Assembly: GCF_965208485.1 (NCBI RefSeq)
Contig: NZ_OZ242344.1
Coordinates: forward strand, 3,038,001-3,102,000
Source of the DNA: Poriferisodalis sp965208485
GTDB taxonomy: Bacteria > Actinomycetota > Acidimicrobiia > Acidimicrobiales > Poriferisodalaceae
Direction: 5' to 3'
Length of the DNA: 64,000 nucleotides
The notes under the pieces are model-generated. The model was not told the DNA's origin, did not search any database, and saw only the letters and a list, made by a program, of their open reading frames with translations. Positions 34,652 through 43,700 of this stretch are shown here, piece after piece (within the stretch, counting starts at the first letter, position 1; each line of letters opens with the position of its first letter). A program made the position numbers and the translations under genes.

Positions 34652-35433
34652 GCGTCCGTGTAGCGGACCGCGACCAGTGTCAGTCCATGTGGCGGCGCGA
34701 TCGGCGCCGCGGCATGCCGGTCGCGTGCTGCAAGCACAGCAGGAACGTTCTTGGCTGACCGGTCGCCGCGGCCCACGGCGACGCAGTGCCCGACGACTGC
34801 ACGCACCATCTGATGGCAGAAGGCGTTTGCCTCGATGTCGAACAGCAGCAGAGCGCCGTCAGCATGCCATTGGGCTCGGGTGACGGTGCGCACCAGCGAG
34901 GCACCGGGACGGTCCTTCGGCCGTCGGCAGAACGATCTGAAGTCATGCTCGCCGACAAAGTGGCGCGCTGCTGCGTTCATGAGATCGAGGTCGAGGCGGT
35001 CGCGCACATGCCATTCGAGATCCGCGAAGCGGGGATCGGGATGGGCCGCATTGCGGGCGCGGTACTCATAGGCTCGAGCAGTCGCTGATCGGCGTGCATC
35101 GAAATCGTCATCGGCAAGTGCTGCCGCCGTTATCGCGATGTCCGGATTGACTCTGCGGTTGAGCGATGACGCGAGGCGGTCGAGTCCGGTGTCCTGCGGT
35201 GTCCCGTCAGTGATCCGCCGGAGTCCCTCGCCGCCGATACGGAACGACACCACCTGCGCTGTGGCATGGACGCCCGCATCAGTACGGCCGGCCACGACGA
35301 GTGCGGGTGCTTCACCGGTGATCTGCTCCAGCGCGCTGGCGAGGTCGCCGGCGACGGTCCGCACGCCTTCATTGGCCGCGAAGCCGCGGAAGCCCGTGCC
35401 GCGGTAGGCCAGATCCAGCCGCACTGTCCGCAC
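34648..35433 (-). CDS. truA: tRNA pseudouridine synthase A
   Basis: Residues from GTG 35433 read VRTVRLDLAYRGTGFRGFAA, the canonical TruA N-terminus. The catalytic Asp is in VVAGRTDAGVHATAQVVSF. YEYRARNAAHPDPRF, the EHDFRSFCR segment and the C-terminal FCHQMVRAVVGHCVAVGRG complete the family pattern. It modifies uridines 38-40 of tRNAs. An upstream ATG (35499) in the same frame would add 22 residues without family support. In many actinobacteria truA lies near rplM-rpsI, as here. The TAG stop is provided by the miniature element. Confidence 0.92.
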   Translation of the reverse strand: MRTVRLDLAYRGTGFRGFAANEGVRTVAGDLASALEQITGEAPALVVAGRTDAGVHATAQVVSFRIGGEGLRRITDGTPQDTGLDRLASSLNRRVNPDIAITAAALADDDFDARRSATARAYEYRARNAAHPDPRFADLEWHVRDRLDLDLMNAAARHFVGEHDFRSFCRRPKDRPGASLVRTVTRAQWHADGALLLFDIEANAFCHQMVRAVVGHCVAVGRGDRSAKNVPAVLAARDRHAAAPIAPPHGLTLVAVRYTDA

Positions 35434-35502
35434 GGGGCATGTGCCGTCACATGCTGCCGACTCTGAGCAGGCGAGTCCGGACTCCGATTGCGCAGGCAAG
35501 CG

Positions 35503-35829
35503 TCAGGCAGCTGGGCTGCGGTGCGTGAAGACAGCGTCGAGCGGGATCTTCTCGGCTGCGGTAGAGGCGGTGTCGGGATCGCGTTCGAGCCACACGCCCG
35601 AGTCGGAGGCCACCATCGAACCGAGTCCACGCGGCGCGATGAAGTTGGACAAGCGAGCGATGAGTCTCGTGACGATGGCGTCGTTGCGGTGTCCTGTCGA
35701 CATGGTCTTGTGGAGCGCCCCCCGGACGAGTTCGCCGCGGACTCCTTCGCTGTGGAGCCGCAGCAGGTCGTCGGCGGTCAGCAGTTTCGTGTCGACATCC
35801 TTCTGGGAACATTCTTTGGAAATTTTCAT
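35503..35829 (-). CDS. Uma2-family (PD-(D/E)xK-like) protein, probably truncated
   Basis: A 108-residue protein from ATG 35829. LLTADDLLRLHSEGVRGELV and the TGHRNDAIVTRLIARLSNFI segment match the first half of Uma2/DUF820 proteins, followed by LGSMVASDSGVWLERDPDTA. Full members have about 180-200 residues and a later Asp and ExK pair. Here the chain stops soon after the KIPLDAVF strand, so the second half of the nuclease-like fold is missing. It is oriented with truA but is probably an independent relic. Confidence 0.55.
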   Translation of the reverse strand: MKISKECSQKDVDTKLLTADDLLRLHSEGVRGELVRGALHKTMSTGHRNDAIVTRLIARLSNFIAPRGLGSMVASDSGVWLERDPDTASTAAEKIPLDAVFTHRSPAA

Positions 35830-35850
35830 ACTATTTCCTGCTACTAGGAT

Positions 35851-36097
35851 GTGACTCGCTGCAATGCTACTCGCGGCCGCAGCGCTCCTTTGCTGCAGGT
35901 GACGCAAGAGCGGCAACTTTGCTGGCAGCTGATCGAGCTGTGCTCGGTGCTGCGATCCACTCCTGCGGCGGAGCTCGAGTTCATCGCCACGATCCAGCGC
36001 TTCCGCACCGACGTGTGCCAACTGCTCGCCGGTAGCCTCACGGGGCCGTTCGCCCCACCGAACCCAGTTCGGGGCCGACCTCAAGCGGAGTTCCAGC
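35851..36097 (+). other. Leader region of rplM, with a helical open stretch
   Basis: About 250 bp between the Uma2-like gene and rplM, which should hold the ribosomal-protein promoter. One frame reads as amphipathic helix (RQLCWQLIELCSVLRSTPAA, then ELEFIATIQRFRTDVCQLLA), which looks less random than ordinary intergenic DNA. It runs out of frame into rplM and I cannot assign it. No clear promoter is visible. Confidence 0.35.
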
Positions 36098-36544
36098 GTG
36101 CGCACCTACGCCCCCAAAGCATCCGAGATCGAGCGCGCATGGTTCGTTGTCGATGCTGACGGTATGGTCCTGGGCCGGATGGCCACCGAGGTCGCCCAGA
36201 TCCTGCGTGGCAAGCACAAGCCCGCGTTCGCCCCCTACATCGACTGCGGCGACCACGTCGTGGTGGTGAATGCCGACAAGGTGGTGCTGACCGGCGACAA
36301 GGCCACGAAGAAGCTCGTGCACCGCCATTCGGGTTACCCCGGCGGCCTGCGCAGCGAGAAGTACGGCGATCTGCTGGCTCGCCGGCCCGCCGATGCGGTC
36401 CGGCGGACGATCCGGGGCATGCTGCCGCACAACCGCCTCGGCCGGGCCCAGCTGCGCAAGCTGAAGGTGTACGCCGGCCCCGACCATCCCCACGCTGCCC
36501 AGCAGCCGCAAGCGCTGCCGCTGCCCGGCGCCATGGCCCGCTGA
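36098..36544 (+). CDS. rplM: 50S ribosomal protein L13
   Basis: A GTG start gives 148 residues beginning VRTYAPKASEIERAWFVVDA, the standard L13 start. DHVVVVNADKVVLTGDK, KLVHRHSGYPGGLRSEKYGD and a C-terminal RRTIRGMLPHNRLGRAQLRK follow, with LKVYAGPDHPH just before the end. L13 is an early assembly protein of the large subunit. It forms the usual two-gene operon with rpsI 61 bp downstream. Confidence 0.95.
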   Translation: MRTYAPKASEIERAWFVVDADGMVLGRMATEVAQILRGKHKPAFAPYIDCGDHVVVVNADKVVLTGDKATKKLVHRHSGYPGGLRSEKYGDLLARRPADAVRRTIRGMLPHNRLGRAQLRKLKVYAGPDHPHAAQQPQALPLPGAMAR

Positions 36545-36605
36545 CACCGACGATCCCCGACATCGCGATCGCTACGCGATTTCCGACGAGAAAGACACAG
36601 AGTTC

Positions 36606-36998
36606 GTGCCCGTACCGCTGACGCAGACCACCGGCCGCCGCAAGCGAGCCGTTGCCCGGGTGAGGTTCCGGCCCGGCAGCGGCAGCATCTCAGTGAACGG
36701 TCGGCCCTTCGACGAGTATTTCACCTCGTCGGTGCACCGCACGAACATCACCGAGCCGCTGCGGCTGACCGAGACCACCGAGACCTATGACGTGGACGCC
36801 ACGGTCGACGGCGGCGGAGTGGCGGGACAGGCGGGTGCGATCCGGCTGGGAATCGCCAGATCGCTGCTCGTGCTCGATCCACAGATGCGGCCGATGCTGA
36901 AGTCGGCGGGATTGCTGCACCGCGACGCTCGGATCAAGGAATCCAAGAAGTACGGGCTGAAGAAGGCCCGCAAGGCGCCGCAATACTCCAAGCGATAG
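36606..36998 (+). CDS. rpsI: 30S ribosomal protein S9
   Basis: A GTG start gives 130 residues: TTGRRKRAVARVRFRPGSGS near the N-terminus, then VDGGGVAGQAGAIRLGIARS and the signature C-terminal tail KESKKYGLKKARKAPQYSKR. The tail contacts P-site tRNA and ends in the required Lys-Arg. It lies downstream of rplM, and glmM follows 29 bp after its stop on the same strand. Confidence 0.96.
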   Translation: MPVPLTQTTGRRKRAVARVRFRPGSGSISVNGRPFDEYFTSSVHRTNITEPLRLTETTETYDVDATVDGGGVAGQAGAIRLGIARSLLVLDPQMRPMLKSAGLLHRDARIKESKKYGLKKARKAPQYSKR

Positions 36999-37027
36999 GA
37001 CTCCAAGCGCTAGCAGCTCAGCCAGAC

Positions 37028-38590
37028 GTGGTTGCCGCCTCCGAGGCTGAGCCGGGAGGCGAAGCCGTGGCCCGAGCGGCCCGTGAGCGCAGCGAGCAAG
37101 AGCGGGAGACAACTGGCGTCAGCGCGAGAACCCGTACCGTTCGGCGCATCGCCTTCGGAACGGACGGCATTCGAGGGCGGGCGTTCAGCGACATCGACGA
37201 GGTCGTCGTGCATGCACTCGGTCGTGCGGCGAACCGGGCATTGTCGGGCGGTGCGCGGGGTTGCCGATGGCTCATCGGCCGCGACACCCGCGAGTCGGGT
37301 CCTGCCCTCTCGCGCGCTCTGGCTGCGGGCCTGCGAGCGACGGGTGCTGATGTCTCCGATCTCGGCGTCGTGCCCACCCCGGTCGTGGCATTCGCAGCGG
37401 AGGCGGCGGGTGCGGCCGGGGCGATGGTCTCCGCCTCCCACAACCCGTGGCATGACAACGGCGTCAAGCTGTTCGGACCCGGCGGCACGAAGCTGGACGA
37501 CGCTGCCGAGTCGGCTGTGTCGCAGTGTCTCGATGATCTGCGATTGATCCACGGCGATCGCCCTTCGGCCACAGATGTGGCGCGCCGGGGTGAGCTGGTC
37601 TCTGGAGCGGCCGGATCCGCACCCGTCGGCGACGCATCTCGCGTGCTGGCGGACTACGAGGCGTCGCTGCGCGACGCCATCGACGGGCGGATGCTCGACG
37701 GGCTGCACCTCGTCGTGGATGGCGCGAACGGGGCGAGCGCTTTGCTGGCGCCTGCGGTGCTGCGTCGGTTGGGTGCGCAGGTCACTGCACTGTTCTGCGG
37801 GCCCGACGGTCGCAACATCAATGACGGCTGCGGTTCGGTCCACCCGGCGGCATTGCAAGCAGCGGTGACCGATCAGGATGCAGATCTCGGGCTCGCCTTC
37901 GACGGCGACGGCGACCGGCTGATTGCCGTCGACTGCGAGGGCGGCCTCATCAACGGCGACCGCCAGATGGCGCTGTTTGCGGTGGATCTCGCGGAGCGGG
38001 GTCTGCTGGTCGACAACACGCTCGTCGTCACCGTGATGTCCAACCTGGGGTTGCGCCGGGCCGTGGCTGTGGCAGGCATCAACCTCGTGGAGACCGCAGT
38101 AGGGGACCGGTCCGTGCTCGAAGTCCTCGACGCCGGCGGGTACAGCTTGGGAGGCGAGCAGTCAGGTCACCTGATCTTCCGCCATGAGGCCACGACCGGC
38201 GACGGGCTGCGCAGCGCCGTGCACTTGGCCGACCTGGTGGCTCGCCGCGGTGCGGCCCAGCCGGGGCGTACGAGTGCCGCGGTGTCTGGTGGCTCGGCGC
38301 TGGCGAGCGCCGAACTGGCGAGCGCAGCCATGGTTGAGGCTCCGCAGGTGCTGCTCAATGTGCCCGCCGCGACCGGATCTCTGGATGGGCACACCCGGCG
38401 TGCGATCGACGAGCTGAGTGCTGCGGCCGGCCCGGACGTGCGAGTGCTGGTTCGCCCGAGCGGCACCGAGCCGGTCATCCGGGTCATGGTCGAAGCGACA
38501 GCGGAGCGCGACGCGACGGCCCTCGCGGACCTTCTCGTCGAGCTGGTGAGTTCGGGCAGCGCCGCCGATGCAGCGCGGGATCAGGTGTAG
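37028..38590 (+). CDS. glmM: Phosphoglucosamine mutase
   Basis: Converts glucosamine-6-phosphate to glucosamine-1-phosphate for UDP-GlcNAc. Motifs are RRIAFGTDGIRGRAFSDID (N-terminus), the phosphoserine loop MVSASHNPWHDNGVKLFGPG, the metal loop LAFDGDGDRLIAVD, the sugar loop GGEQSGHLIF and the phosphate loop RPSGTEPVIRVM. The first 35 or so codons (37028-37130) are not GlmM sequence: they coincide with a dispersed repeat and read as Glu/Ala/Arg-rich peptide. The frame offers only GTG 37028 and GTG 37067 ahead of the conserved start, so the repeat has probably become the coding N-terminus. Its stop overlaps the convergent dioxygenase stop by 10 bp. Confidence 0.93.
   Translation: MVAASEAEPGGEAVARAARERSEQERETTGVSARTRTVRRIAFGTDGIRGRAFSDIDEVVVHALGRAANRALSGGARGCRWLIGRDTRESGPALSRALAAGLRATGADVSDLGVVPTPVVAFAAEAAGAAGAMVSASHNPWHDNGVKLFGPGGTKLDDAAESAVSQCLDDLRLIHGDRPSATDVARRGELVSGAAGSAPVGDASRVLADYEASLRDAIDGRMLDGLHLVVDGANGASALLAPAVLRRLGAQVTALFCGPDGRNINDGCGSVHPAALQAAVTDQDADLGLAFDGDGDRLIAVDCEGGLINGDRQMALFAVDLAERGLLVDNTLVVTVMSNLGLRRAVAVAGINLVETAVGDRSVLEVLDAGGYSLGGEQSGHLIFRHEATTGDGLRSAVHLADLVARRGAAQPGRTSAAVSGGSALASAELASAAMVEAPQVLLNVPAATGSLDGHTRRAIDELSAAAGPDVRVLVRPSGTEPVIRVMVEATAERDATALADLLVELVSSGSAADAARDQV
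37043..37108 (+). repeat. Dispersed 66-bp repeat, copy 3 (inside the glmM 5' end)
   Basis: Starts GAGGCTGAGCCGGGAGGCGA and ends AAGAGCGGGAG. It is about 82% identical by hand count to the minus-strand copy at 21556-21621 and shares its first half with 24999-25027. Here it is in frame with glmM and encodes EAEPGGEAVARAARERSEQE. The copy at 21556 encodes the similar EAEPNGETAARAAEERSDQE. Confidence 0.6.
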
Positions 38591-39504
38591 ACGTTCAGGA
38601 ACGCCTCGTTGAGCCGGCGGTCGACGTAGAAGACGCCCTTGCCGAGCTGCTCGGCATCCCAGGTCCTCTGAGGCACATCGGGGAAGTAGATGTACCCGCC
38701 GGCGAACACCTCGTTGCGGTTGCCGGACGGATCCCAGAAGTAGATCGTCTGGCCGCGGGTGATGCCGTGGCGAGTCGGGCCGATATCGACCGGAATGTCG
38801 TACCGGCTCATGACGTCGCCGGCGTGCGCCACGTCGTTCCAGCTCTCGAGGAAGAACGACACGTGGTGGAAGATGCCCGGTTCCTCCGCGGCGACGAACG
38901 CCACATCGTGGGCCTTGCTGGCACAGCTCAGGAAGGGCGCCACATAGGAGCCGTCCGGTGCCACGACGACCTCGGACACTTCGAAGCCCAGTACCTCGGT
39001 GAACAGTTCCACCGTCTCGGCGATGTTCGGCCCGTACAGCAGGCAGTGGTCCATGCGGGTGGCCCGCATGCCGCGGGGCTCTTCATCCCACACATCGGGG
39101 TTGTGCGTCGGAGGCGTCTTGTCGGCGATGGCCATCTCGGCATAGAGATGGATGGTGTGTCCCGCTGGGATCCGGAAGCTGACCACGCGGCCGAGCCCCG
39201 GCTGTGAGCCGGGCTCGAGGTGGTCCACCTCGATGCCGTGGGCGTACAGCTTGTCGGTCAGCTCGCTCAGATCGGCGTCGTTGCGCACCTTGAAACCCAT
39301 GAAGTCCATGCCGGGCTCCTCGGCTGGCCGCAGGATGACGCTGTGATGGTCGAACTCGTCGTACGCCTTGAAGTAGGCGCGGCCGTCATCGCCGGTCCCG
39401 ACGTGGCTGAGGCCGACGCGATCCCGGTAGTGGACGATCGAGCCTTCCATGTCGGTGGAGCGGATCTGGACGTAGCCAGCTCGCATGACTCCCGTGATTG
39501 CCAT
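38581..39504 (-). CDS. Extradiol ring-cleavage dioxygenase (catechol 2,3-dioxygenase-like)
   Basis: A 307-residue two-module vicinal-oxygen-chelate protein. The N-terminal module (YVQIRSTDMEGSIVHYRDRV) lacks the metal site. The C-terminal module has the Fe(II) ligands: His in RATRMDHCLLYGPN, His in GIFHHVSFFLESW, and Glu in DPSGNRNEVFAGGY. The order and the YFWDPSGNRNE signature are those of catechol 2,3-dioxygenases of the XylE group. It would cleave a catechol-like ring between C2 and C3. No other aromatic pathway gene is adjacent, so the substrate is open. It overlaps glmM convergently by 10 bp. Confidence 0.88.
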   Translation of the reverse strand: MAITGVMRAGYVQIRSTDMEGSIVHYRDRVGLSHVGTGDDGRAYFKAYDEFDHHSVILRPAEEPGMDFMGFKVRNDADLSELTDKLYAHGIEVDHLEPGSQPGLGRVVSFRIPAGHTIHLYAEMAIADKTPPTHNPDVWDEEPRGMRATRMDHCLLYGPNIAETVELFTEVLGFEVSEVVVAPDGSYVAPFLSCASKAHDVAFVAAEEPGIFHHVSFFLESWNDVAHAGDVMSRYDIPVDIGPTRHGITRGQTIYFWDPSGNRNEVFAGGYIYFPDVPQRTWDAEQLGKGVFYVDRRLNEAFLNVYT

Positions 39505-39626
39505 GGCGATACCCCCAATGTGTGAGCAGGTTCACATATCTAATCACGCAGCCTCCACTCCCGCCGCCGGTGACCCTCGAAGATTCTTCGGAGTCTCAGA
39601 TTCCAGGCGTTCGGCGCCGACCTCGC

Positions 39627-40148
39627 TTACGAGACGCGCAGGTGCTTCCGGTTGCGGTCGTCAGCCAACACGGCGATGGCCACGAAATCGAGTTGCTCCC
39701 GACAGCTGGTCGCAGCTGCGGCGAGTGCATCGATCACGCCTTGGGCATTCGAGATCGCGTCATCGGCGTCGCGCTTGGTGCAGTGGTACCGATGGTCGTA
39801 GTCGGCGCGAATACGGGCCAGATAGAGCGCCTCGAAGCTGGTCACGAATCGCAGAAGATCTGAATGGCACGCAGGCTCGCCAGTCATCCAAGGAATGGTG
39901 CGCGACTGCAGGAGGCTGCGGCAAACACCCCGGATGTTGGTGTGCGCGATCAACCGTCGCGCCGCGAGTTGCGCTTCCTCGTTTCCGACGTGCGTGGTGA
40001 CTTCATTCGCGAGCGCATGGAAGCCTGCGTAGTACGCAGTCGAGATGACCCGCCGAAGCAGCGCGGGACGTGGTCGGCCGCGGCCTGTCGGCAGATGATC
40101 TCGCGCTACTTGCAGCAGTGACGTGCCTTCAAGTTCAGACTTGGCCAT
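39627..40148 (-). CDS. HEPN-domain protein, candidate RNase toxin
   Basis: A 173-residue, mainly helical protein. LLRRVISTAYYAGFHALANE is the typical first HEPN helix, and the motif RADYDHRYH (about residues 114-122) fits the R-x4-6-H catalytic signature of HEPN ribonucleases (Arg-x4-His). A long final helix (DADDAISNAQGVIDALAAAA) follows. HEPN toxins are often paired with an antitoxin gene directly upstream, and here a 121-residue gene ends 20 bp before this start on the same strand. Toxin activity is inferred from the motif and gene pairing only. Confidence 0.7.
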   Translation of the reverse strand: MAKSELEGTSLLQVARDHLPTGRGRPRPALLRRVISTAYYAGFHALANEVTTHVGNEEAQLAARRLIAHTNIRGVCRSLLQSRTIPWMTGEPACHSDLLRFVTSFEALYLARIRADYDHRYHCTKRDADDAISNAQGVIDALAAAATSCREQLDFVAIAVLADDRNRKHLRVS

Positions 40149-40168
40149 GACTTGAGTATGAAGCGCTG

Positions 40169-40534
40169 CTACCTGGCGAGTCCCGAAGCTCGCCGGGATC
40201 TCGGCGGCGGGTCGGCAGACAGATCCTCGCCCCGCTGATGTTCGATCTCTCGCATTTCTTCGGGCGTCCGAAAGAGGCAGTCTGGAGTCACGATGTCACC
40301 GACGGCATCCCAGACCCGGTCCCGAAGGCGCTCCAGTTGAGCGTGAGGCCAAGCCTCGTCCCTGTCCTCGGGTTCCTCCAGTTGCAACGTGATCAGGGCG
40401 ATCCACTCGCCGTCGAAGTCGTAGTCGGCCTGCAATGCGAAGTACTTCACGACGGGCGAGTCAGGCTCGTTGAGAAGTTCGCCATTGAGCGTCTCGAGAC
40501 GCTGCCGTACCTCGGCGCTCAACTCCATGCGCAC
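40169..40534 (-). CDS. Unknown partner of the HEPN protein, candidate antitoxin
   Basis: A 121-residue acidic protein. The centre reads as beta-strands (VKYFALQADYDFDGEWIALI, TLQLEEPEDRDEAW) followed by a helix (AQLERLRDRVWDAVGDIVTP) and then CLFRTPEEMREIEHQRGEDL. The strand-turn-strand and helix order recalls degenerate nucleotidyltransferase-type antitoxins. The GSxxxDxD catalytic motif of MNT proteins is absent, so I do not assign that family. It is the first gene of a two-gene operon with the HEPN gene, 20 bp apart. Confidence 0.55.
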   Translation of the reverse strand: MRMELSAEVRQRLETLNGELLNEPDSPVVKYFALQADYDFDGEWIALITLQLEEPEDRDEAWPHAQLERLRDRVWDAVGDIVTPDCLFRTPEEMREIEHQRGEDLSADPPPRSRRASGLAR

Positions 40535-40746
40535 AGTCTGCCACCCGGCCGGTCGGAGTCACGGCTGAGGTACGGCTGAGGGCCGTACCGCCTGCATTGT
40601 TGGGGGACAGTCGGCTCTGGGCTGCCGAGATCGAGGCTTCTAGCGGCATCATCGCGACACGCAAGTAGCGGACAGCGACTCTCGCTGGCATCAAGCCGGA
40701 AGACGTCCGGCGAAGTGGCCGTTGGGTGCTCGGTACCCTCGCTGTT

Positions 40747-43700
40747 GTGTGCGGGATTGTGGCCGTCATCGGCCGCCGCGATGACCGGGTTGCGTTGGAG
40801 GCCTCCGAGGTCGTTCCGCAGCTCCACGACGCATCGGACCTGCTTGCTGCGGCACTAGCCGAGGGCGACCCAGACACGCCCGCTGACGGTCGCGACATGG
40901 CCGAGCAGCTCGAAGCCGCCGCGGCGGCGCTGCGAGACGCCGACGAGGCACTGCGATCGCTGCCCGGCCTGCGCTTGCTGGTTTCCGACGCCAAATGCGT
41001 GCTCGACATCGAAACGGTCTTGGCGAACGTGGATGCACTGATCATCGACATCGACCGGGCTGTCGATGCTGGCGATGTGCTCCCCGGTGACGAGGGCGAC
41101 CGCATCGAGCGCCTCAATGCCTGCTTGAGCGAGGCGAAGGATCACGCGTTCGCGTTGCGTCGAGACCGCCTGCGGATGGCCCGGGAGGTGGTCGGGCTCT
41201 GGGGCGGCATGCCCCCGCCCGCAGCCGTTGGTGGGCTCTGGTCGATCCAGGTTGCGTTGTCCGCACTAGACCGGCTCGAAGTACGAGGGCGCGACTCGGC
41301 CGGGCTGCAGGTGTTCGTCCAAGGCGCTCGCCTCGACGCCGATGGCGACACTGCCCGCCGTGCGCACGGCGGTCGGCTTACCGACCCGCTATTCGGCGCC
41401 GGTGCGGCGCGCGACACCGGCAGCGGACTGGCATTCGTGTACAAGACCGCCTCCGAAATCGGGGAACTTGGCGACAACACGGCGGTGCTGCGCGCGCAGA
41501 TCCGTCAGGACAGCTTGCTGCGCTGGGCGCTGTGTGCCGATGGCGCCGAGACTGTGGTACTCGGCCACACCCGCTGGGCCAGCATCGGCATCGTCTCGGT
41601 GCCCAACACGCACCCTCTTGACGCCTGGAGTGGTTCGAATGGCCGCGACGTGCCGCATGTCGCTGGGTCCGATGGCGGCGACGTCGCGCATGTCGCTGGG
41701 TCCGATGGCGGCGACGTGCCGCATGTCGCTGGGTCCGATGGCGGCGACGTGCCGCATGTCGCTGGGTCCGATGGCGGCGACGTCGCGCATGTCGCCGCTG
41801 TGCTCAACGGCGACGTGGACAACTACGCCGACCTGATCGCGCAGCAGCGCCTGGCGATTGCGCCCGAGATCACCACCGACGCCAAGGTCATCCCGACGAT
41901 GCTGCGCCAGGCGCTCGCCGCAGGCTGGAACGGCAAGCGTTCGGCTGCTGGGTCTGAGCAGCTCCGGCAAGCCTTCGCTGATGCCGTCAGCAGCTTCGAG
42001 GGTTCGGTCGCGATTGCGGCGCATGTCTCCGAGGTGCCCGACGTGGTGGCGCTGGCGCTGCGCGGGAGCGGGCAGGCGCTGTACGTGGGTACCACGGGCC
42101 CGTCCTATGTGGTCGCCAGCGAGCCGTACGGCCTGGTCGAGGAATGCCGCACCTACGTGCGCCTCGACGGCGAGACGCCGGCTGACCAGGCGAACCCCGT
42201 GGGCAGCCGCGGCCAGATCATGCTGGTCGGCACGCCACTGCTCTCAGCCGACGGGGGGCCGTCGCCGGCCGAGTTTTCTGCTCTGCGACGCTTCTCCTAC
42301 GACGGCACCGAGCTGCCAGTCGAAGCGGGTGACGTTGTCACTGCCGAGGTCACCACCCGCGACATCGACCGGGGCGACTACCCGCACTTCCTGCTCAAGG
42401 AGATCGGCGAGGCCCCCCGATCACTCCGGGCCACATTGCGTGGCCGAATCGACACGGCCACATTGCGTGGCCGAATCGACACGGCCACATTGCGTGGCCG
42501 AATCGACACGGCCACATTGCGTGGCCCCGGCGAGACGGCCACATTGCGTGGCCCCGGCGAGACGGCCGCATTGCGTGGCCCCGGCGAGACGGCCGCATTG
42601 CGTGGCCCCGGCGAGACGGCCGCAGCTGACCCGCTGCTGCACGCCCGGCTGGGGCCCGACGCCCTGCCTGCCGATGTTCGGTCCCGGCTGCGGGACGGCT
42701 CCATCCGTCGCATCGTTGCCATCGGCCAAGGCACGGCGGCGGCGGCAGCGTCGTCGCTCCCGCATTTCTTCGAGACCCTGCTGGCACCGTCGCGCACACT
42801 TCGCAGCGTTGAGGTGACCGCGCCCTTGGCAACCGAGTTCAGCGGTTTTGGCTTGCACGCCGACCTGTCCGACACGCTGGTGGTGGCAGTCAGCCAGTCC
42901 GGCACCACCACCGATACCAATCGCACCGTCGATCTCGCTCGTGCCCGGGGCGCCGCCGTGGTCGCCATCGTCAACCGGCGCGGCAGCGACCTGACCGATC
43001 GGGCCGACGGCGTGATCTATACCTCCGACGGCCGCGATGTGGAGATGTCGGTGGCGTCCACCAAGGCGTTCTACGCACAGGTTGCGGCGTGCGCGCTGCT
43101 CGCCGCCGCCATCGCCGCTGACATCCGTCCCGACGACGACGTGACGACGAGTGCGATCAGCACTCTGCTGGATGGACTCGGCAAACTGCCCGCCGCACTC
43201 GAAACTGTGCTCGCATCGCACGACGAGATCGCCCGGATCGCTCGGCGCCATGTGGGCGCCCACCGCCACTGGGCCGTGGTGGGCAACGGCGCAAACCGGA
43301 TCGCGTCACGTGAGATCCGAATCAAGCTGTCCGAGGTCTGCTATCACGCCGTCGCCGAGGACGGCACCGAGGACAAGAAGCACATCGATCTCTCGTGCGA
43401 GCCACTCATCTGGGTGTGTGCGACGGGCCTCACCGGTTCGGTCGCCGACGATGCTGCGAAGGAAGTGGCGATCTACCGCGCACACCGTGCGACGCCCATC
43501 GTGGTGGCCTCCGTCGGCACCGGCCGCTTCGACGCCGCCGCCGAACTGCTGGAGGTTCCCGCCGTGCACCCGGCGGTGGACTTCCTGCTGGCCACGGCTG
43601 CTGGTCACCTGTACGGCTACGAGGCGGCGCTGACGATCGACGCGCTGGCCGATCCGCTGCGCGAGATGCGTGCCGCCACTGAGTCGCTGCTGGCAGCCAC

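Noticed and set aside
41647..42618. Regular repeats that could be taken for a CRISPR array
   Set aside because: The units are directly adjacent with no unique spacers, are in frame within glmS, and encode a conserved short peptide.
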